Assembly: GCA_001599355.1 (NCBI GenBank) | Contig: BCGQ01000007.1 | Location: 686,620-750,619, forward strand | Length of the DNA stretch: 64,000 nt | Direction: 5' to 3' | Source: Nakazawaea peltata | Taxonomy: Eukaryota; Ascomycota; Pichiomycetes; Alaninales; Pachysolenaceae | Shown: positions 58,047-64,000 of the stretch, piece by piece | Numbering within the stretch: the first letter of the stretch is position 1 | Layout: each line of letters starts with the position of its first letter | Translations under genes and position numbers: made by a program | The notes under the pieces: model-generated | The model's database searches: none | The model's input: the letters and a program-made list of their open reading frames with translations, nothing else | Told to the model about the DNA's origin: nothing

Positions 58047-61000
58047 ATGTCATATAGTCGTCCATCCTCATCGTATGGAGATGGTCGGCCGACGAACCGC
58101 GGAGAAAATGGCTCTTTAGCGGTCCCAAGACTGCCAAAAGGTCTTCTTTCGGCGGCAACAGAACAACCAGACAGACACGACGAGCATCATCATCCTTCAT
58201 ATCGCAGAGCCAATGGATATCACGGTAGAAAACCACAGGCTGGTCCTAGACACCATTACCAACGTGATGACCGTTATCGGCATGACCAGGATAGGTATGA
58301 GCATGGTCGGTATGCTGAGCATTATAGTGACGGGTATAGTGAGCGCCGTAGTGAGCATCGTAATGGGCGCGGTGACCGCCATACTGAGCGTAACGGCCGC
58401 CATAGCGAGTATTATAGTGAGCGCGATGACCGTAGTAAGGAGAATTATAGTGACCGCCGTACTGACAGTCATACCGGGCATCATAGTGAGCATCGTGGTG
58501 AGCATCATAGTGAGCGCCATAATGATGCCGGGCACGATAATAATGCCGGGCACGATAATGATTCCAGACCCGATAATGATGCCGGGAACGTACAACTGAT
58601 CTCCTATAACACCCTCCCCTTTGTCTCACAAAAGCATTATCAACTCAACTCCCAACCAATAATACCCACAGATACTGACAAAAGTGCCAAAATAATATAC
58701 GATCCCGACCTTTCTAAAGACAAGAGCGAAGGAAAAATACCCAAATATAAACGGATAGATATCACAGTTTCTCGTCAGATCAAAGTTCCAGACCCAAGAC
58801 TCTCCTTCCAAAGGTATCCTGTCTTCCGTATACATCATCGAGACTCGAAGAAGACGTTATATCGAGAGCTTAAACAGAGTAAATTTATTTATGACAAGAA
58901 CTCGCATGGTCCTCCGCCAGAATGTGAGATTATCATCCATGGATATTCCATCAACACCTCCGAGAACTTGATCAAGAACACTATGAAAGTGTATGGTCAG
59001 ATTGAAGAGCTTATCAGTGTATCTGACCCTGATACTGGGGCTCCCTTGGGTATTTGTAGAATCAAGTTTGCCGGTTCTCCAGATAAGGCTTCTTTAATTG
59101 CTCGTAAGGCTATTCTGGAGACAGATAGACGTATGAAATTAAATGGAGTCGTAGTGAAGGTGGTCTTGAATGACCATAAAGATGTACTGTTAAACAGGAT
59201 TATGGAGCTGAAGATTGGTCTGAAACGTAAACAGATCCAACAGAAAGCTGCCGAAATCGCTCAGGCCAAACCAATTCCAAAACCTGTTCTGCCTGTGGCT
59301 CTGAAACCTAAACCTGTATCTGCTAATTTACTTGAGATAGGATCCCCAGATGTCAAAGCATTATTCAAGGAATCCACTCTGGCATCTCAACCTGGAAGAA
59401 CAAAGACTGTTGTCTCCAAAACAATCACCAATTATATCAGGAATATGGACACTTTCACCATTCCAAGCAATCTTAAAGCATCTATCAATGGGAAACCATT
59501 TTTATTCCTTCCTATTCTGGATGCTCCAACTAATATTAGCTGTTTAAATGAGTATTTCCACAATTACGCATACACCAGGATCTTCCGTGGAGATACTGGT
59601 CATTATATAGTTTTCAAATGCTTGAAATTTGCTAACGAATGTTTCAGAGCAGAGTTTGGAAAAGAGGTAAAATTGGAAGATGGTCAAAGACGTTCGGTCT
59701 GTCGTTTAATGATGCGTCTTGTTGTTTCTCCTAAATGGGAGGATCTTTTCACCGGTTCAGAGATCATTTCTAGCTCTAGAAAATTCTTGTTAAATGACTT
59801 TAAATCGAAGTTGGTTAAAGATGTATGGGATGATCTTAATTCTCTGGTTATTGAGATGTTGGATCCAAAGAATTTCCCAGAAGCTGCTGCTAAATTGAAG
59901 GAGGCCAATGAACGGAAGAAGAAAGAAGAACTGGCAATCAGACCATCTCAACTGGAAGGAGCCCGTGCTGTTCATGCTTTTGCTAAACCTGCAAGTACTG
60001 ATATATATTCTATTAATGGTCAAGTTAGCAAGACTGTCAAGTTACCATCGATTAAGAAAACGAGTCTTAAAAGACCAGGTGATAAGAAAACTTCTGCAAG
60101 AAGAAGGGCTCTTGATATTGTTCCTATGACTCACGCTTTGAACTACAGTAATGAAGATGATAGTAAGACTGTGACACCTGAGGAGACACCGGCTCCAATC
60201 TCGGAATCTGAATCTGAAGATGAGGAACTGGAGGTTGAACAGAAGCCTATCAAAGTCAAGAAACCAAAGAAACAGAAGGTCAAGAGTGAAGAAGAGGAAG
60301 ATGAGGAAGATGAGGAAGAAGAAGAGGAAGAAGAAGAGGAAGAAGAAGAGGAAGAAGAAGAGGAAGAAGAAGAGGAAGAAGAAGAGGAAGAAGATGTAGA
60401 AATGAAAGATCTGTCTTCTGAACCAACCTCTCCTGAAGAACATGAGTCCAAAATTGAGAGAGATGATTCTAATATTAATCCTCTCTATAGACCAAGTACG
60501 GAACTTCCAGCACCTGTTTATCCATATTATCATGATAAACTCCAGTATTTCAACTCGATTTTCTCTATTATCAAAGACGAAGAAGATTTCAAATTACTGA
60601 AAGAGCTTTGTTCCAATATTGCTCCAACTTCAAATATCAAGAATTTACAATATTGGGCTTGGAAACAAAGACAGGATTACGAGATGGCCGAGAAATTCAA
60701 ACTCATCAACGAAAGAAATGGTAATACTTTCGAGCTTGATTATGATGAACAATTGGATCAATTCTTCGAGAACTCAACTGGGTCATGGAAAAGTGAAGGG
60801 TTCCGGAAGATTCCTGACAACAAAAAAGCTGCCTATTTACCTCATAAGCGTAAGATTCATCAACCTTTGAACATTGTGAAGCATGGAGGAGAAGAGCATG
60901 TCCAACAGCAACATACATCCAGTAGCAGCAGTAGTAATAATGCCAATAATTCTCGTGTCAATCGTGCAAATAACAGAAGATTTGCAGCAGATATCAAGTC

Positions 61001-61484
61001 GATTGGTACCGAGACCGATATTTTGGAATTAAACCAGTTGGCTAAACGTAAGAAGCCTGTTTCCTTCGCCAGAAGTGCTATTCATAACTGGGGATTATAC
61101 GCTTTGGAACCAATTTCCGCTGGTGAAATGATTATCGAGTATGTTGGTGATAGAATTCGTCAACAGGTGGCAGAATTAAGAGAGAAGAAGTATTTGAAGT
61201 CAGGTATTGGATCATCTTACCTTTTCCGTGTGGATGAAAATACCGTTATCGATGCCACTAAAAAAGGTGGAATTGCTCGTTTCATCAACCATTGTTGTGA
61301 TCCAAGTTGTACAGCTAAGATTATCAAAGTAGAAGGTAAGAAGAGAATTGTCATTTATGCTTTGAGGGATATTGGGTGTAATGAAGAATTGACTTATGAT
61401 TACAAATTTGAGAGGGAAACCAATAATGACGAACGTATTCCTTGTTTATGTGGGGCACTGACATGTAAGGGATTTTTGAATTAG
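58047..61484 (+). CDS. SET1: COMPASS histone H3-K4 methyltransferase
   Basis: The 1145-residue protein has the Set1 order. A disordered N-terminus is followed by an RRM (about 280-385, [22 protein letters not shown]) and a second RRM-like domain (about 470-570). An Asp/Glu-rich linker has ~35 Glu in a row (about 750-785), then comes an N-SET region. The SET domain starts near residue 1010 ([26 protein letters not shown]) with catalytic motifs INHCCDPSC and EELTYDYKF and the post-SET cysteines [13 protein letters not shown]. It mono- to trimethylates H3K4 at active genes. An extra tetrapeptide-repeat region at about residues 75-175 is unusual. The ATG at 58047 is the start. Confidence 0.97.
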   Translation: MSYSRPSSSYGDGRPTNRGENGSLAVPRLPKGLLSAATEQPDRHDEHHHPSYRRANGYHGRKPQAGPRHHYQRDDRYRHDQDRYEHGRYAEHYSDGYSERRSEHRNGRGDRHTERNGRHSEYYSERDDRSKENYSDRRTDSHTGHHSEHRGEHHSERHNDAGHDNNAGHDNDSRPDNDAGNVQLISYNTLPFVSQKHYQLNSQPIIPTDTDKSAKIIYDPDLSKDKSEGKIPKYKRIDITVSRQIKVPDPRLSFQRYPVFRIHHRDSKKTLYRELKQSKFIYDKNSHGPPPECEIIIHGYSINTSENLIKNTMKVYGQIEELISVSDPDTGAPLGICRIKFAGSPDKASLIARKAILETDRRMKLNGVVVKVVLNDHKDVLLNRIMELKIGLKRKQIQQKAAEIAQAKPIPKPVLPVALKPKPVSANLLEIGSPDVKALFKESTLASQPGRTKTVVSKTITNYIRNMDTFTIPSNLKASINGKPFLFLPILDAPTNISCLNEYFHNYAYTRIFRGDTGHYIVFKCLKFANECFRAEFGKEVKLEDGQRRSVCRLMMRLVVSPKWEDLFTGSEIISSSRKFLLNDFKSKLVKDVWDDLNSLVIEMLDPKNFPEAAAKLKEANERKKKEELAIRPSQLEGARAVHAFAKPASTDIYSINGQVSKTVKLPSIKKTSLKRPGDKKTSARRRALDIVPMTHALNYSNEDDSKTVTPEETPAPISESESEDEELEVEQKPIKVKKPKKQKVKSEEEEDEEDEEEEEEEEEEEEEEEEEEEEEEEEEEEDVEMKDLSSEPTSPEEHESKIERDDSNINPLYRPSTELPAPVYPYYHDKLQYFNSIFSIIKDEEDFKLLKELCSNIAPTSNIKNLQYWAWKQRQDYEMAEKFKLINERNGNTFELDYDEQLDQFFENSTGSWKSEGFRKIPDNKKAAYLPHKRKIHQPLNIVKHGGEEHVQQQHTSSSSSSNNANNSRVNRANNRRFAADIKSIGTETDILELNQLAKRKKPVSFARSAIHNWGLYALEPISAGEMIIEYVGDRIRQQVAELREKKYLKSGIGSSYLFRVDENTVIDATKKGGIARFINHCCDPSCTAKIIKVEGKKRIVIYALRDIGCNEELTYDYKFERETNNDERIPCLCGALTCKGFLN
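58290..58600 (+). repeat. 12-nt degenerate tandem repeat in SET1 encoding H/R/Y-S-E units
   Basis: Units such as CATAGTGAGCGC repeat about 20-25 times and decay at the 3' end into 18-nt GGGCACGATAAT units (Ala-Gly-His-Asp-Asn). The protein reads as (His/Arg/Tyr)-(Ser/Thr)-(Glu/Asp)-(His/Arg/Tyr). Other frames on both strands stay open as a by-product. Confidence 0.85.
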
Positions 61485-61581
61485 TATAATTCGTGTAATA
61501 TAAGAATAGTTAATGTATTATTTGTAAGTATTGATTTTTAGTATAGCTCTATAGCTCTAATTATAGTTGTAAGTATACCTC

Positions 61582-62307
61582 TTAGAAAGGAATCTCTGTA
61601 CCATCATAACTAAGGAATTTACCAGTCTCAGTCACATCATCAATAACTTTCAATTGCATTTTAGCACTTTGTTCTGAAGTGATCATAGGAGGAGCACTAG
61701 CCAAAAATGAAAAGATCAGTCTAGTCGAATCTGTCTCTACAACACCAGGATGAATGACACATACAATGGTATCAGGTTCCTCTCTAGCAATTTCCTTCAG
61801 AATGAAATTCAAGTACAGCTTGGAAGCACCATACAGAGAAGATCTGATAGGAATGGTGTCAAAAATTGTAATAGATCCAAGGACAGTAGTCGTAAAGATC
61901 AATTTCTTAACACTTTTCCATAACTCTTCCTTCTTCTTAAGCTCTTGGTAGAACATAACAGGACCTAAACTGTTGATATTGAAATGGTCGGTGAACTCAG
62001 AAAGAGAGACCTTATCAATATCTTGATAAGCTTCAGGTCTTGAAATCCCGGCATTGAAAAGAATGACGTCAATTTTGTTCACAGTTGAAGCTAACTCTGA
62101 AACAAAGTTGGAAGTACTCTCTTGGTCACCAACTACGAGTTTGCTGATCTTAAGGTTACCTGTTTCTTTCAGCAACTCAGACAAGATTTCTGAATCTTTC
62201 TGGACTGTGGCAATAACAGTTGTATCTTTTCTAGAGGTGAGCTCTTTAATAAGAGAAAACCCAATCCCTCTGCTGGAACCGATAACTAAGTAAGTAGTGT
62301 TAGGCAT
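61582..62307 (-). CDS. Short-chain dehydrogenase/reductase, copy 1
   Basis: The 241-residue single-domain Rossmann enzyme of the classical SDR type has the cofactor motif IGSSRGIG (residues 9-16) with a basic RK soon after, the NAG motif in LFNAGISRP, a catalytic Ser in TTVLGSITIF and YGASK. PG follows in IHPGVVETD. The nearest families are sniffer/C-factor-type carbonyl reductases. Substrate is unknown. A second copy lies 853 bp upstream at 63161, in the same orientation, so the pair arose by tandem duplication. The ATG is at 62305-62307. Confidence 0.88.
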   Translation of the reverse strand: MPNTTYLVIGSSRGIGFSLIKELTSRKDTTVIATVQKDSEILSELLKETGNLKISKLVVGDQESTSNFVSELASTVNKIDVILFNAGISRPEAYQDIDKVSLSEFTDHFNINSLGPVMFYQELKKKEELWKSVKKLIFTTTVLGSITIFDTIPIRSSLYGASKLYLNFILKEIAREEPDTIVCVIHPGVVETDSTRLIFSFLASAPPMITSEQSAKMQLKVIDDVTETGKFLSYDGTEIPF

Positions 62308-63160
62308 TGTTAAATATTAATGACTTTCTCATCTTCTTCATTTGAGAGGGGAAGTCAACGTTATTTATATCATTAGAGATTCTATTATATTCCAATATAT
62401 TCCAATGCCATGTAATTTAATCATATACTTAAAACTGATGAATTATTTTAATCCAAAAATAACCCCCCAACAAAACTGGTCCTGGTCCATACTTGGTTAG
62501 TTGGGGTTCATTTGATAATTCAACTTCTTTCGTATAATCCTCCCAAACCACCCCAACAAACTAGTCTAAATCTAAGTTTCAGTTCAGTTGGCATTCATAT
62601 AAAGCTCAATGATATTCATCCCTCTTCTATCATCTTCCATAATCCTCCACAATAAAACCCCCAACAAAATTTCCATCTTCGCTCACCAAAAAAAGGGGGC
62701 GTTTTCGCTTAAGCAAAAAGATTAAGAAAGAGATCGATGATGACTAATGAGTAAAGCATTTGAGTGACATAGAAGAAAATCGTGTAAGTGAATGAAGGTA
62801 GTCTTCACCTTGGAGTACGCCTCAAATAGTCTGTAGCCTGGACTGAGAATCGGAGGAGGAGGGGAGTAGGAATGTATGATTATAGATGCTACCTAATTCT
62901 TATAGGGTAGGTATGCAGGACCTTAATCACCCCCTAAAACTAAACGTTTATGCAAGACTAAGGAACTAACTACAGCTAACCGGGAATATGGATGGGACAA
63001 ATTAAAAGAATTTCATTCTTATATACAGTGAGTTATCTAGGTGATAGTACAACAATATATAAATAACTTTATAACACAAATTGGCTACCATAGCCCCTCC
63101 TCACCACCCCATCCCCTTACCATAAGAATAGGTATATAATTATTTGTTGAAAATAAGAAC
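62308..63160. promoter_or_regulatory. SDR copy 1 promoter with three CCCCAACAAA motifs
   Basis: CCCCAACAAA (TTTGTTGGGG on the gene's sense strand) occurs at 62465-62474, 62551-62560 and 62659-62668. The first forms a bulged inverted repeat with GTTGGGGTT about 40 bases on. No reading frame or RNA is supported in the rest; the last ~150 bases are the 3' flank of copy 2. Confidence 0.45.
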
Positions 63161-63910
63161 TCAGAAAGGCAGCTCGGTTCCATCATAAACGAGGAACTTA
63201 CCTGTTTCAGTCAGAGCATCAATAACCTTCAATTGCAGTTTAGCACTTTCTTCTGGACTAATAATTGGCGGACCACCTTCTGGGGCTTCACTTGAACCGG
63301 ATGCCAAAAATTGGAACACCAGTCTGGCCAGATCAGTGTCAACAACACCGGGATGAATAACACAGACGATAGTATCAGGTTCTTCTGTTGCAATTTCTTT
63401 CAGAATATAGTTCAAATACAGTTTGGAAGCACCGTACAGTGAAGATTTGACAGTGAGTTTATCAAATACAGTGATAGAACCAAGCATTGAGGTGACGAAG
63501 AATAACTTGTTAACAGTTTTCCATAACTCTTCCTTCTTTTTAATCGCTTGGTAAAACATCAAAGGACCCAAACTGTTGATATTGAAATGATCTGAAAACT
63601 CAGAGAGTGGAACCTTATCAACTTCTTGGTATACTTCAGGTCTGCAAATTCCAGCATTGAAAATGATAGTATCAACCCTTTTCACAGTGGAAGCCAATTC
63701 AGAAACAAAACTTGATGTACTATCTTGATCACCTACCAAATATTTGAGGATCTTAATGTTACCTCTTTCTTGCAGTAAATCGCTTAAGGTTGGTGAATCA
63801 TTTTTGAGAGTAGCAATAACAGTGGTATCTTTCCGGGAGGTAAGCTCCTTAACGAGAGCGAGGCCAATACCTCTGCTCGCACCAATAACTAAGTAAGTGG
63901 AATTAGACAT
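63161..63910 (-). CDS. Short-chain dehydrogenase/reductase, copy 2
   Basis: The 249-residue paralogue of the 61.6-kb gene is about 70% identical by eye. It has the same IGASRGIG, FNAGICRP, Ser in SMLGSITVF, YGASK and IHPGVVDTD motifs. The main difference is an insertion of about eight residues (SGSSEAPEG region) before the C-terminal helix. Both copies look intact and under constraint, so they may differ in substrate or regulation. The ATG is at 63908-63910; only 90 bases of its promoter are inside the window. Confidence 0.88.
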   Translation of the reverse strand: MSNSTYLVIGASRGIGLALVKELTSRKDTTVIATLKNDSPTLSDLLQERGNIKILKYLVGDQDSTSSFVSELASTVKRVDTIIFNAGICRPEVYQEVDKVPLSEFSDHFNINSLGPLMFYQAIKKKEELWKTVNKLFFVTSMLGSITVFDKLTVKSSLYGASKLYLNYILKEIATEEPDTIVCVIHPGVVDTDLARLVFQFLASGSSEAPEGGPPIISPEESAKLQLKVIDALTETGKFLVYDGTELPF

Positions 63911-64000
63911 TGAATAAAAAGAATTTTGATTTAGATCGTTGATCGTGTTTTGGTAGATTTCAAAATCTACTTTACAAGCAGATCAATGGAGAGTATATAT

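Noticed and set aside
58197-58629. Long frames on both strands overlapping the SET1 repeats
   Set aside because: They follow from the 12-nt periodic sequence. Their peptides are simple Ile/Val/Thr or His/Tyr/Gly repeats.
1-64000. Transposons, LTR elements or proviral remnants
   Set aside because: No reverse transcriptase, integrase, transposase, gag-like frame or long terminal repeat pair was seen on either strand.

Overview
The window is nuclear DNA from a budding yeast (Saccharomycotina). It is gene-dense, with few and short introns (GTAAGT or GTATGT, then TACTAAC, then AG), pol III and snoRNA genes, and orthologues of many Saccharomyces genes. It also has a mitochondrial complex I subunit that Saccharomyces lacks. 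The decisive clue to its identity is the genetic code. In-frame CTG codons in conserved genes (ADE13, RPA135, PHO84, THG1, RPS25) repeatedly fall where orthologues have alanine, and not where they have leucine or serine. This points to the CUG-Ala clade (Pachysolen, Nakazawaea, Peterozyma; order Alaninales). Proteins in this window should therefore be read with CTG = Ala.

Layout. 1-11 kb: a 5'-truncated TBC-domain gene, NUP2, RPS25 with a 5'UTR intron, a non-coding host gene carrying three box C/D snoRNAs (SNR57, SNR55 and SNR61-like), a Pom33/TMEM33 membrane protein, DAD3, ARC40 and ADE13. 11-18 kb: a long intergenic stretch with a 13-copy 15-bp minisatellite, a siderophore-type MFS transporter, a Ser-rich single-pass surface protein and a secreted aspartic protease. 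19-26 kb: FRA1, ERG3 (with three sterol-response motifs upstream), CAF16 and a GSK3-family kinase. 26-37 kb: an odd reading frame with no ATG, tRNA-Val(TAC), CYK3, malate dehydrogenase, a GPI-type Ala/Thr-repeat protein and PUT4. 37-50 kb: RPA135, THG1 (spliced), a Q/S-rich protein, PHO84 (two Pho4-type boxes), RPP0, an unrecognised basic-tailed protein and a class III aminotransferase. 50-64 kb: a spliced NIP30-domain protein, mitochondrial bL35, NMA111, ORC6 (with an AT-hook), an NDUFS4-like complex I subunit, SET1 with a histidine/serine/glutamate repeat region, and a tandem pair of short-chain dehydrogenases.

Most genes are housekeeping and unrelated in function. Thematic groups are ribosome production (RPS25, RPP0, RPA135, the three rRNA-methylation guides, bL35m, THG1), the nuclear envelope (NUP2, Pom33-like), chromatin and replication (SET1, ORC6, DAD3) and nutrient uptake (siderophore, proline and phosphate transporters). 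The most unusual objects are the CUG-Ala code, the snoRNA host gene whose abutting splice sites imply recursive splicing through zero-length exons, and the 26.2-26.9 kb reading frame in a stretch of nearly 1 kb with no ATG on its strand. No transposon, provirus, CRISPR array or origin could be identified.
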